NCBI GenBank assembly: GCA_000310025.1
Contig: FN649740.1
Span: 4,160,514-4,224,513, forward strand
DNA: 64,000 bases
Direction of reading: 5' to 3'
From: Ectocarpus siliculosus
Lineage: Eukaryota; Sar; Phaeophyceae; Ectocarpales; Ectocarpaceae
Part shown: piece by piece, positions 1 to 11,500 of the stretch
Numbering within the stretch: the first letter of the stretch is position 1
Layout: the number at the start of each line of letters is the position of its first letter
Translations under genes and position numbers: made by a program
Notes under the pieces: model-generated
Told to the model about the DNA's origin: nothing
What the model saw: the letters and a program-made list of their open reading frames with translations, nothing else
Database searches by the model: none

Positions 1-1653
1 GTAATTCGAAAACACGGGAATTGCGATTTTGCCCTGAATTTTTTGTACGGTAATGGCGCAATTCAATTATTTTTTCGTTAACGGCTTGGTCGTTTATCTT
101 AAGACCAATTTATCACGGAAACGATTTGGATGTGAACGGTAATTCTCATTTTTCACGGGATCACGGGAAATGGTAACTACCGTGGTTCTACCGCAGTACA
201 ATTACAGCTCTGATTATTTTATACCCTAACCCAACCCTTCTGCGGTGTCTCAGCGGAGTTTTTGCAGCCGCAATGGGGTTCAATTGTGGGCGAGAACGGG
301 GCTACAAGCTAGTGACCTTTTTTTTATTTTTTCCTTCCGTGCTGTATGGGGACATGGAAAAGGCCAGTATCGACGGGCACAAATACGGGCGACCGTTCCA
401 CACAACAGCGCCCAGACCCGTCGTCGGCAACCACAAAGTCCCTTTAGTAGAGCAGAATAGACCACTGGCAAGTGCGGGCTTGGACCTCGGTACTTTTGTC
501 CATTTGGTAACAATTTCGCACCTGACTCTTTCAAGTCTACCTCGATGACGTGTCTGCCACTTTCGTGTGCTGTCCTTTCGCCAAGCGCGGGATAGACGTG
601 AAAAATATGTACCTCCGGGTTGGGTTCGCATCGTTCGAAGCCTCGGAAACGACTCGTGTTGTATGACACCAAAGCGCAGGCCGAGGGGGGGGGGGGGGGG
701 GCAGGCAGCGCCCCTACATGATGGGTTTCGCCGCAAAATACTCCGCGCGGAAACGGTTGCGTGATTCATTAAGTCTTGTTTGCACCGACCTCGCCAACCG
801 GGTGACCAATGAAACGGCAAAACTGTCAGCGTTTAACGATCAAGGTCCTCGGAAGGAAACTAAACATGGGAATGAGCATGCCGCAGTATTCCCCACACAA
901 ACCCGTTGCGAGAGCAACACACCAAAGCTTAAGCTTCATGCTAGCCCCCCCCTGAAAGTCAGTATTGCAAAGGGTGAAGGACGGCAATAGGGTCACTTCA
1001 GGGGTTTTGTGTGTTGTGTGGGTCCAGGTAGTGCCCCGATCAGCCAAACGCGAGCAAGAGCCCGGGCGACATTTTCGCCCCGAGGGCGTTTTCCCTCTGT
1101 AATTGCAACGACCCACCCATTACCTTTTTTGAGAACGCACCCGGGCGTTCATTTTTTCCTAAACAAGTTGCGCAACAGTAGTCTTGTTCGTGCCTTGGCG
1201 ATCGCGATCGTGCTTGGTTGCCATCACGATGCTCTGTAACGAACTGTTTGTCGTTGGTCGATGTAGGGTTGCTTGCCTTGGGATACCTTTTGGAGAGCAC
1301 CGCCAATGCATGACCACGTTGCCGAGTCCTCTCAATACCCGTACGTTCTCGGGGCGAATTTCGAACACCCCGCATATCCGTAATCGAGGCACCGCCTTCC
1401 CGAATCTTTCGTCAGTGTTTCCAACCCGCTGCCTCCACCAGCCTGTGCCTCACTTTCTGTTGCTACATGTTTTTTTCTGCTTTTTTTATCTCACATAACA
1501 AATCCATCTATATCCATTGAAAAGAGTCTAGGATATCCTGGTACATGAATTCATAGAGTTAACGGAGTGTTATAGTACCTGTTTCTACGATTCCCCAAGC
1601 ATTTATTTATTTATTTATTCATTTTTGGTGTTCGCCTTTGTCCCTCTTCGCAG
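1..1653. other. Probable long intron upstream of the DIM1 exons
   Basis: The first 65 residues of the U5 snRNP protein encoded at 1654-2345 are not found here in any frame, so their exons must lie before the window and this stretch is most simply read as intron. It ends in a TTTATTTATTTATT-rich tract and a CAG acceptor at 1651-1653. It contains a G homopolymer near 686-702. I see no RNA gene and no convincing reading frame in it. Confidence 0.5.
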
Positions 1654-2345
1654 GTGCCGGACTTCAACGACATGTACGAGCTCTACGACCCTTGCACCGT
1701 GATGTTCTTCTTCCGCAACAAGCACATCATGATCGATCTCGGCACGGGAAACAACAACAAGATCTCGTGGGCGTTCAACAACAAGCAGGAGGTGCGCTCA
1801 ATTGTCCATCTGCAGCCGCGTTTTCTGAGGATTGGTGCGATTGTTTGTAAGGGTACATCACCGCCGTAGTATCGCGCCCACCAGCGCTGTGTTTGGGTTT
1901 GTCAAACAGCGATGGAAAGGGCTGGCGCGATGTTTTGTTCGATGATGTCAAACGCCCCGTTGTCGACCTGAGCGCACACGAGAAACAACGGCATGCCTCC
2001 GGCGTTCAACAACACGCAGAATGTACAGTGTAGGGCGGAGGGCATTGCCGCAGGAACCTTGGGATGTTGTTGTTCGCACGCAGGCGTGCTAAAATCGCCA
2101 CCTTTTTGCTGTTGATTGTCGCGTTCATTTTTGCTTGAAATGCGACGAGATGCCATAATTAGCTTGTGCAGGCGAAGCTTGGTTTGGACGTTACTTGCCC
2201 TAACGCCCCCGGCGAACGCCCTCCCTCCCTCCCTCCCCCCTCCTGCCAGATGATCGACATAATGGAGGTCGTGTACAGGGGAGCTCGAAAGGGCAGAGGT
2301 CTGGTCGTCTCACCGAAGGACTACTCGACGAAGTACAAATACTGA
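1654..2345 (+). CDS. DIM1: U5 snRNP 15 kDa protein DIM1/TXNL4A (3' part)
   Basis: This is a thioredoxin-fold subunit of the spliceosomal U4/U6.U5 tri-snRNP (yeast Dib1, human TXNL4A), acting in the nucleus in pre-mRNA splicing. Two exons are visible. Exon 1654-1791 encodes residues equivalent to human 66-111 (starts VPDFNDMYELYDPC, contains FFFRNKHIMIDLGTGNNNK). Exon 2250-2345 encodes residues 112-142 (RGARKGRGLVVSPKDYS, ends KYKY) and stops with TGA at 2343-2345. The intron between them, 1792-2249, is GT-AG, phase 0, with a CT-rich tract before the acceptor. The C-terminal length matches the 142-residue family exactly and the sequence is nearly identical to animal homologues, so the assignment is very secure. 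The 5' exons (about 65 residues) lie outside the window. The family and residue numbering are from memory. Confidence 0.95.
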
Positions 2346-4108
2346 CCGCGGCACCACGCCCTTGTTTCCCCTCGGTTGTCGAAGCTGTCAGCAGGCCGAA
2401 GTGGAAGATGGGAAGTGGAGGGGGTTGGTCTTGTCTGTCTGGTTAGTGTTTTGCTGTCGAATTTTGTTTTCGCTGCAGGGTTGGAGGGTGTATATAAGCA
2501 GCGGCTGCTCTTGTCGATAGTAGTTTGGCGTGCCTACATTATGGGAGCCCAGAAAGTTCTCTTGTGTTTTTTCGGGCGTGGTGGATGCCCCCGCCGTATA
2601 TCTGGTAATTTTTATCGGTTTCAATGTTTCAGCGCCTGTCATCGGTTCAGGCGCGGACGCACACGGTTTGGCTGACTACTACTCGGGATGTAGAGAAACT
2701 CCCTAACGTTCTGCTGGGCATCTTCCGCTTGAGGGTGCGACGGACCGTGCCTTGTACGAGTTGAAGGGCGTGGGCGTGGGTTGGAGGCCTTCAGCGTTCG
2801 GCTTGTGACTTGCAACGAATTACGCCCGTTGTCGACTTCGTTCGTGATTGTTTGATCTTCGCATGATGGGCGGGGGGAGTCAGGCGGTTGTACAGCAACG
2901 ACATATTTGTGTAAACGGCTGTAGCATGGCGGCCGCGGGGGGACATCGCCGAACTGAGTAATGGACACACGAGACGCGGTGCCCCGCAAGGTTTGAGATT
3001 CCTGACGCTCACACTTCAGGCTGTACTGCAGATGGCTACAGCGGTTTTTGTGAAGCGTGTGTTTGTGCACGGGGAGCTAACCCGCGCCCGCTTGTCGCCC
3101 CCCCCTCTGTACACCCTGAGGACGGTCTCAGTTGTTCACCTGGTTGTGGTTTGGCTGTGGTGTGTGTACACGGGCATGATCTGAAAAGTACCGTACACCC
3201 TCAGCTACCGGTATTTGTCTGATGTTTCGTGCCCTAATCGTGCGCATGAGTGAACGGCGAGGCAAACCATCGCAAATACCGCCGCCTCGACACGTCAAGT
3301 AAGTTCGTTCGGTCTAAACGTCTGGTAGTTCGGTCGAAAGTGCTCGAACCGCTCTCCCGCGAGCTCTCGACGCCTTTCATATACGCAATCATATACTCCA
3401 AGGGAGCGACTATTGGATCCTTCCCGCGGAGAAAACGACCTCATGCAGTACAGTGGAGTTGTCCTCTGTGACACCGTATCGGACTGAAACAATAGAGGCT
3501 GAATAAACTTGGGTGAAATAACATGCTTTGATGTTCCTCAACACCTCTCCGCCTACAAAACGATGTCGTGGAAAAGTCTCCTCGCCCCCATCCGGAGCCC
3601 GGTCTTGGACAAAACGACTGTACTCCCTTCATCCGAACGTACCGTGACGATACGGTTTTTTGCTACAGTAGTGAGGTCGCAACTGCCGGAACACGTGTTG
3701 GTGCAAGGGCCACGTAATCGGTGTGTTCTTGTTCTCGAAATTTTCGACAGCAGGTAGTTGTGGTTTTCTTGCTTTTGCATGTTCGAGCGTTCAGCTTCCG
3801 ATTTCCCGTGCCACTATTCGTCTTTGCCCTCCGGAGTCACTTGCAGCCGCTGCATGTTCACTTGATGATCCTTCGCCTGTTTGCGCCTAGCCGCCGTCGC
3901 TTCGGTGGCTCTCCTGCCCGTGCTGGTGCTGGCATCTGTCGGGGCCGACTTGTGCAAGATGCGCCTCTCTTCCGAAATCTTGCGTGAGATCTGCTTGTAG
4001 TCATCGTCCGGTCATTTTCAGATGGTTAGTACACGGCGTACCATTGCGACGTGAATGATTCAAGTGTACATAGTCTAGCTATGTAAATGTTGTTGATGAG
4101 CCCTCCGG
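2346..4108. other. Intergenic region between DIM1 and the ankyrin gene
   Basis: This interval separates a + strand gene end from a - strand gene end, so it holds two 3' flanks. A TATATAAG motif at 2491-2498 looks like a TATA box, but no exon follows it on the + strand within 4 kb, so it is not called a promoter. Open frames here are short and lack coding character. I see no RNA gene. Confidence 0.4.
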
Positions 4109-5933
4109 TTACCGCTGGGTAGGATAACGTTCTCCGAGCTCGTTGTATCTCACATCCTGTATCCTCAGCGCCTGGATCTTCAACCCGCGGGCGACCGCCA
4201 GGTCGTACGGCGTCTGTAGTCGTTTGGTAAGGATCGTCCACCTCGCGCCAGCTCGCAGAAGTACCTCGGCAACTTGCTCGTGCCCGCTGTTCGAGAAAGC
4301 ATTTTAACCAATCGATACTGAATGAGGACACATTTCGCTTAGCACGATAAACCCGACGTCTTCATTTCACTAAACATCAGCACGTTCGTACACGAGTACA
4401 GGGTCTTTCGATTTTACCACCATGGGCAGTTTGGTTTCAGCCTGCGGCACGACTGAACGACATCTGCATGGTCGGGGTACTGCGAATAGCGCGTCGATTG
4501 ACCTGTGGCTATATATGGTTTTGAAGGTTTGGTTAGTACGGCCTTGATACGTGCGACGTGAACGCCAGCACACAACCTTGGATAACGTCTAAACATGACG
4601 TGGTCCCCGCTAAGAAAGCGAACACCTCTCTCCAGTTCCGTGACCCGCTTCAGCTCTTCAAACCGAGAACGTGTGTGGCGTTGAGCACCGTGGCGTGCTA
4701 CGTGTGGAAGGAAACAGAAGTAGACCGGCATTGCCAACACCGCCGACCACCGCTCAAAATCCTATAGCATTTGCAACATGGTTAGAATTTAACAGAGTAC
4801 TTAGAATTCCACGCGTGGGTGCGGTCTAATGGAGCGTATGTCCTTTTTCACTCGCCTTTTAAGGGCGAAGTGCAGGGGGGCATACCAGCCCCATGATGTC
4901 CTCACGTTCACGCTGGCGTCCGCGTTGATAAGAACCTGAGCCACCTGGCAGCTGTTGACCTCGGCCGCTCGGTGAAGAGGTGTAACTCCACTCTGAAGCG
5001 CCCTCCAACCCCCCAAAGAGCCACAGAGCAAATAGAGGACCCGTGTTTGCAAGACCGTCAATAGTTTGGAGAAGGTGCGCTGTGTGCAGACTGACGTGTT
5101 ACTATTCCGTGTAGATGAGTAAGCACCGCCAACCGTTCTCGCACAGGAACACACACACACACTCCCTTCGGGCAAGGGAGACTCGCCAAGGTATCATGTA
5201 CATGAAAGTATGACGACGCTATATTCGCACGGTTGACTTCCTGAAAACATAAAAGGAACGGTTTTGCAGCAACACGGCGACAGCAAGGGATTGATTGGGG
5301 GAGATCGATCCCCTGTGCTTATTTTACAGTTATTTATCGCACCCGGAGGAGAGAGAATGACAAATTGCGCACGGGCCTACAAGTATCGATAGCCAAAGAA
5401 CTCCCCCGCCGTTGACAACCACGTCCTTGTGCATGTGAATGTAGAACACATAGACTCCCTGTCGACAAATAACTACTGTACGTAGTAACCTGCCAGTAGG
5501 ATTCGTTTTGGATTCACAGAGAGCGTGCATGACCTATGGGCGACGCAGTCGCGTGGACCAGTGTTGAAAGGACTTCAACACCTTCCCTTCGATTGCTGCG
5601 GTACTATCTCCGAACGAGTCTTTCTGTGGCTGTGTGCAGACTACGTATGGACTAAGTATTTCCTAAAAATCGTGCTCTGAAGGTTTGCTTGCTATTTACT
5701 ACACTGTAGACTGTACACATGAACGAAGTGACCCCCGGGCCATGAAATAAAGACTTCCATACATACATAAAGCTACAATAAATTACAGTACGGTAGGCAC
5801 GCGTTCTGCCGCGGGAAAAAGCTCAGAAGTTTACTCTCACCCAGCGCGTGGCATCAGGACTGACCCCCCTCTCCAATAAAGCTTTCACCCTCGGCACGTT
5901 GTTCGCGCGCGCTGCCTGCCAGATGTCTCCCAT
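4109..5933 (-). CDS. Small ankyrin-repeat protein (complete, 3 exons, 135 aa)
   Basis: This is a stand-alone ankyrin-repeat protein, a protein-protein interaction scaffold with no catalytic domain. The exons on the minus strand are 5933-5841 (start ATG 5931-5933, reads MGDIWQAARANNVPRVKALL), 4992-4856 and 4286-4109 (stop TAA 4109-4111). All phases close, giving 408 coding bases. Repeat signatures are visible: VKALLERGVSPD, then GVTPLHRAAEVNSCQVAQVL, then APLHFALK/SGHEQVAEVLLRAGA, then TPYDLAVARGLKIQALR. That makes an N-terminal cap plus about three repeats. Intron 1 (5840-4993) is GT-AG. Intron 2 (4855-4287) uses a GC donor (AAAAG|GCGAGT), the only choice I found that restores the ankyrin consensus across the junction. 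The partner and process are unknown. The start is chosen because it begins the repeat cap and leaves no upstream coding in frame. Confidence 0.85.
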
Positions 5934-6519
5934 TGGATTGCTTGATGGAGTATGTATTATTGGCCGGCCTTTTTCGACAAAAGAGCGTGGGACGGGGGGA
6001 TCATGTCCCAAACTTCGAGTAGTACAACACAACAATTGAACAATTACGCTCGTGGAAAAGAAATTAAGCGCTGTTACACAGTGCTCTCCTGCCGCGTACG
6101 ACGCTGGTATCCGTTTCACACGGGGTGCAGTTTGACGTCACAGCACGATTGCGCTCGCCACAAGTGCTCCATCACACCTCATTGGTCGACCATGCCGTTT
6201 CAGATGCATGGAGTTCCAGAGGTTAATACGATATTTTGATATTTTTCCTGGACGGGACCCCCGGCACGGCCACATACCGCCCCAATTTTACTATTGACCC
6301 CGAGCTGGTAATGACAGCAACATCATCAGCAGAGCCAGCCCGGTGTTGGTTGCCCTCTCAACCGCGGGCACGCGGCGGACAACGTGAGCGGGATTCGAGG
6401 TGGTCAGGGGGCGTCTGGTTGCTTGCAGCAGGCGCGTGCTGAAAGGAAGAGGAGCGAATTTGGATCGGACTTTGGAGCACTGAGAGACCCACGTGTCTTT
6501 CTCTTTTTGTTTAGCCGCC
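5934..6519. other. Divergent intergenic region (possible bidirectional promoter)
   Basis: About 590 bases lie between the start of the minus-strand ankyrin gene and the next plus-strand exon (6520). Its position makes it the promoter region of the ankyrin gene. No TATA box or clear operator-like motif is evident, and no coding frame is supported. Confidence 0.35.
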
Positions 6520-6820
6520 ATGGCTCTCGTCGAGGTGCCGACGCCGCTGGCCCTTCTGGGTGGTTTGCTGGCAATGGCTCTGAGTGCGCACTACATGACG
6601 GCACGCAGCAAGACGGGGTGAGTTGCAAGCCCGAGAGAGTGCGAGGGATGCATTTGCATGGAAATTGCAAAGAACGCGTTTTGTTTTGCGCGGCAGCAGT
6701 ACTTTCTTGAAGGATGGATCGTGCGCGTGTACAACAGCTTTGTATTCTGGCTCTTCTGGCTCGTGCTGCTGGTGCTCCTGCTCCCCAGCAGTGCGGCGTC
6801 GCCTGCTCTGCCACGGTAGA
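6520..6820 (+). CDS. Candidate small membrane-protein exons, junction unresolved
   Basis: An ATG at 6520 in a good context (GCCGCCATGG) opens a hydrophobic reading frame (ALLGGLLAMALSAHYMTARSKTG) ending at a strong GTGAGT donor at 6618. A second stretch at about 6700-6816 also reads as a membrane segment (YFLEGWIVRVYNS, then FWLFWLVLLVLLLP) and ends in TAG. The two do not join in frame: the donor leaves two bases, and no AG acceptor before 6700 restores the second frame. Either there is a one-base error near the GGGG run at 6615-6618, or the first exon instead splices to the acyltransferase acceptor at 8543/8544, where the phase does match (adding 37 residues to that protein). The product is not recognised. 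Confidence 0.3.
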
Positions 6821-8543
6821 CACCAGACACGACCGCCACAACCGATTCATCCATTGGGCTGGGTAGCACGAACAGCGGGAGCTCGTTACTAAAACAGAGT
6901 GTTCTTGTAGAAATCACGTGTAGAGTGTTTTTTAACAGTGAGACTGCTGGCGACATCCGTGTCCGTGCGACCCATGCGACCCATTGTATGTACGCAGCAC
7001 GCGCATAATGTTTGCTCCGGTCGTGTGCATTCTCACTTGGGTGTTATTACCACACCCGCCTTACCCGAGGAATCTCCTCGTCGCAGAGTACTCGGCGCGT
7101 GTTCCCGTTTGGGTGTGGTGGTTCTATTCCTAGAACGCTTTCTCCTTTGAAGTTATTTTTTGTTGCATGTGTGCGGAAATGCGGCTAGTCTTCTCTGCTA
7201 CTGTATCTATATGTCTATATGTATCTATTACATACCACGTGCGAATGTAATTTTTGCGGTCCGCAGCTGCCGAGCTGCCGTGCTCCCCGCGCGCGTGTGA
7301 AACTGCCGAAGATGTCATAGACTACCTGCCGCAAGAGAGGAGAGATGGAACCGGGTGCGATCGTCTTTTCAGCTGTTGTTTGCTCTGTTTTTCTTTCGCA
7401 CCCCGGTGCCATCTCTCCGACCGCGGTGCGGAAATGGAATACAAACGATGATTTCGTTTGGCTCTTTCATGGCACCCCGGCGCGATCTCCCCGACCGGTG
7501 CGACGCCCAATGAACGAAATACAAATACACGCAGCGGGCGTTCTGGTGCTAGGCGGTATTGTATGCCATATGTCCGCCTCTTTTAGTATTTCGTTCCAGC
7601 GTGTCTGCAAGCAGACGTGTGCCGTGTAGGTACCGTTGTTGCTGGCTGTGAGCACACCGGTAACGGCAACGTAGGCTGGTATGTATGTTACGTCGGCATT
7701 GGGTTCGGCTCCCACGTCTTTTTCGCAGCACGCCCCTCATGTTTCTTCTGATCATGAACACTAGTGTTCGGACTGCGTCTACTTCGTAGTGGTTGTACCT
7801 ATGCCGCTTTTTGTTTGTCGAACAGAGAAATATTTTCCCTCGTTGTAAGCAGCCCTCGGTCCACGGTTATTTTCGCCTTCAACCACAGATGGAAAGCAAT
7901 CTGATTTCTGGGACATTCTAAATGAGAAATGAGGACTAGAGTCGAATCTCTACAGATTGTGCTCAAGTTGTCCATCCACAGACAAACGACGCACCCCGAC
8001 ACAAGTAATGTTTTGGAGACTCACTGGCTAGTCGATTTGCGGTGTGTTGGAAATACGGGTAGCAGCAGCGCAACATCTGTTCCTGTAGCCGAACTTCACG
8101 CCAGCAAGCTTGAGTTCGTATTATCGAACTATCGTCCACGTGAATAGGCTGTGTGTTGTCTTGCCCAGCTTTGCCTCCGTCCACCCAAGCCTCCAGCCCA
8201 CTTCTGAAAGGAAGTGGTGATGAAAACACTGGGTGCGGCTGCTTTGTATCGCTGCTTGGTACACCGGCATGTTTGTTGCACAGACCATGTGTTGATAGGT
8301 GGCTTTTATCACGAGCATAGGTGGCATGCCTTTTGCTTCCCTTGACCTCGCTTTCTGTTAACAGAAGAGTTGGCGCGCCCTACATGTATTCCTGATTTTC
8401 ACGTGTCACTAGCTTACTGATGTTGACGAACGTTCGTGCGGACCGCATCATCACGATGCTATCGCCATCCACCACAATTTTGTCCCCCTTCTGTCTCCAT
8501 CTCGTGCCTCTTGTCTGCCCATTGATGAACGTTTGTGTGTCAG
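6821..8543. other. Non-coding stretch upstream of the acyltransferase
   Basis: This is either intergenic DNA or, if the 6520 exon belongs to the acyltransferase, its first intron. It contains direct repeats of a GCACCCCGGxGC...CCGACC-GGTGCG unit at about 7399-7431 and 7471-7501. No exon is supported. Confidence 0.35.
7399..7503. repeat. Short imperfect direct repeat (two units, about 72-bp spacing)
   Basis: Two units share the frame GCACCCCGG-(T/C)GC-(C/G)ATCTC-CCCGACC and end in GGTGCG. They are separated by a unique segment and may be the remnant of a small dispersed repeat. Confidence 0.35.
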
Positions 8544-8556
8544 CGTGCTGGGCAAG

Positions 8557-11500
8557 ATGGCGGCTTTGGTGAACATGCTGTGCTTCCTCAATGCCTCCCT
8601 TGGCGTTAACGTCGTCATGGCGCTTACCTACCTCTTCGTCAGGCCCTTCAGCGCCGCCACCGTACGCAGGCTGGTGAGATTGTTGGGCATACGTTCAGAT
8701 CGAATCAGAAGCAGAAAGAACATTGCTCGAACGCCGTCCTTGTTGGCAGTTTGCGCGTGCGTGTCGAAGGAAGACGTTGGGCGTGTCTTGGGAATACAGG
8801 CGTTGGACCAACGAGCACGAACACTCAACCGTGGAGGGCGAGATCTTACCGCTCCTTTGGATCGTTAGTGTTCGCACGACGGACGCACTATGATATGCCG
8901 CAAGAACTAGAGCGAGCTGAGCTTTCCAGCCAGCAAGAGCCGTATCATCCTCCTTTTTCCGAACGCTCACGTGCGGTCCACACCCGAATCCAGAACTCGA
9001 ATTTTGCGGAGGCGATGTGGGCGGACGCGGTGAGTGCCATCATGCCGCCGTCGAAGGTGGTGGTGACGGGGGAGATGCCGGACGATGACACCCAGGCTAT
9101 CGTCATTGCCAACCATCAGGTAGTCCGGCACTACGTAACGTTGAGATAAGAACCTCTTGTTTTTCCAGGGGCTCGTGTCTTGTGAGGGTACCCAACGGTA
9201 TAACTCTACAGATGTTTGTGTAGGTTTCTCACCCGAACAACCTGTTGTTGTTCCGGTTTTTTAAACTTCGATCCTCTTTAGAACCTGGAGGTTTGAGATC
9301 CCAGGTTCTTGAGACGTGGCGCACCCTGTGTTGAACGCGCTGTGTTGTCGCCGTTGTCAAGACACTGTCGATGCTGCCGTTGCTGTTGGTAAGTCATGAC
9401 GAGCGACACCGAGTGGTGGCGTTGTTGTTGCACCCCCAGCGTTTCCTCACAATCTCGGCCTTTGCATCAAACGCCATGAAATAACATTCGCAACATTTTT
9501 CCGCCTCTCAAGTGTTCTCTCTCGTCCCCCCCCCCCTCCTCTCTCTCTTTCTTTCTCTCTGTCTCTCTCTGTCTCTCTCACTCTCTCTCACTCTCTGTCT
9601 CTCTCTGACTCTCCCTTTGGGTAAAAAGGTGGATTGTGACTGGTGGTTCCTCTTCGAGCTGATGCGACCACTCCGGCGGCACGGAGCCTTGAAAATCATC
9701 CTGAAGGACGACCAGAAGCACATCCCGGTGACGGGCTGGGGCATGCGCGGCTTTGGCTTCGTGTTCCTCAAGAGAGACTGGGTTAAGGACAGGTGGCTGA
9801 CTTACGCGCACGGATGTACTGTCGGCCTACCTGCTGTTGTTCTACTCTATTGTTTTTCTTACGGCTGTTTTGTTGTTTTTGTTCTTGTTCAAGGGTCGGT
9901 GGTTGCGCAAAGATGGGTGGTGTTTGTTGGCCCAACGTTTGAAGTTTGAGAGACATACGCGCTCCTGCGGCCTCGGTTGCTCCTCTTCTTTGTGTTCGGT
10001 GTGCTGCTTTCGTTGTTGCGCAACGTGAGGGTTGTGTTGTTCTTGCTGGCGTGGCGTGTGCTGGTATTCGCCCTCTTTTCCCGACAGAGTCACGTTGGAT
10101 AAAAGACCGGCATGCTGGCCGGAATTATGACTAGACATCAATGAACGTGTCTGACATGATGTGGGCCACGGATTGAAAGGGCAGATGCGACGATGGAGCA
10201 TGCCCGCCGAAGCAGGCAACAAGCGGTTGGACTCCTGAAGTGTTACCCTTTAACCCCTCTTCCCCGGTGTTCGTCCGCGAAACACAGACGCCACCTTGAA
10301 CACGACGGTAGCCAGCTAGCCTCCGCTCTTCCCACACCTTCTCGCATCCTCACACGCACCACGTGGTTACTCTTGTGCTGCTGCTGACGCTGTGTCGTGT
10401 TTTGGTTGCCCTTGTTGTTGTTGTTGTAAATTTTGTCGTTTGGTCGGTCGTAGGGCTAACCTGGAGAAACAGCTCGGCGTTTTCACCGGAGACGGTTTCC
10501 CGCTGCGGCTCCTCATATTCCCGGAGGGAACGACGATAAACGGCAGGTCGATGGAGAAGTGCACGGCGTTCGCCAAGAAGGTGATGAAAGGGCGTCGGTC
10601 GCCGCGCCTGCGTGGTGGTGGTGGCAGGTTAAGTCTAGTGTACGGGAAATCCGCAGTTTCAATGGTTTTTGGTACGGGTTGTTGTGAGCGGTGCGCGTGT
10701 GCCGTGTTGACCGGGGGATATATCGAGTGCAACGGTGTCATGATCCGAGCATTGCGACCGGGGTCGATGACGGTGCCAATCTTTCATTGGTGGGTTTGAA
10801 ATGACCGACATGTTTTTTTCCCGTGCGTTTGTTTCTGGGGTTGGCATTTTCGCGAAGCTATTCCCCCGCAGGAATCTCTACTGCGTACCCCCCTCGTGCA
10901 CGCTAGAACACCCGCCCTTACCACGTCCATGCACGCGGCGCCAGCCAGCAGCGCGTGCCATTCAAGCGGTCGGATCAGCCCGTTATCCCATTAAGAGCTT
11001 TCCATTGTTTTTCCACCCCTTGAGAGCAGTCCCACCATCATCATCCCTCGCTTCTCCACTTTGTCCCGCTCGCCTCCCCCACGCTCCGGCTTCTCGATGT
11101 CTGCTGCTGCTCTCTCTTTCGCAGGAACAACGCCCGAGGTTCGAGCACCTCTTGCTCCCGCGAACGACGGGATTCGGCGCCTGCCTGAATGCCTTCCGTC
11201 GGACGGAAAGCCCGGGCGGTCGGGGTGGGGGTGGGGGTGGGGGTGCGAGAAGAGGAGGAGATGGAGGGGGAGAGGGGGCGGCCAGAGGCGCCGGGGCCGC
11301 AGGGCATTCAAGCCGTGTGGTGTACGATATTACGGTGAGGGTTTCTCGGGGTGTTGGTGTTGGTGTTGGTGTTGTCGCTGCTGCACAGCAGTAGCTGCCG
11401 TTCTTTGTGTGAGGTGCCGCCTCGGCTGCTGTCTCTTGAGGCTTCTCCTGCTCCTGCCGCAGCTATTAATAGTGTCCAACACCGGCTGTACAAATTCTCG

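Noticed and set aside
2491-2498. TATATAAG as a promoter
   Set aside because: No plus-strand gene follows for 4 kb, and it lies just after the DIM1 stop.
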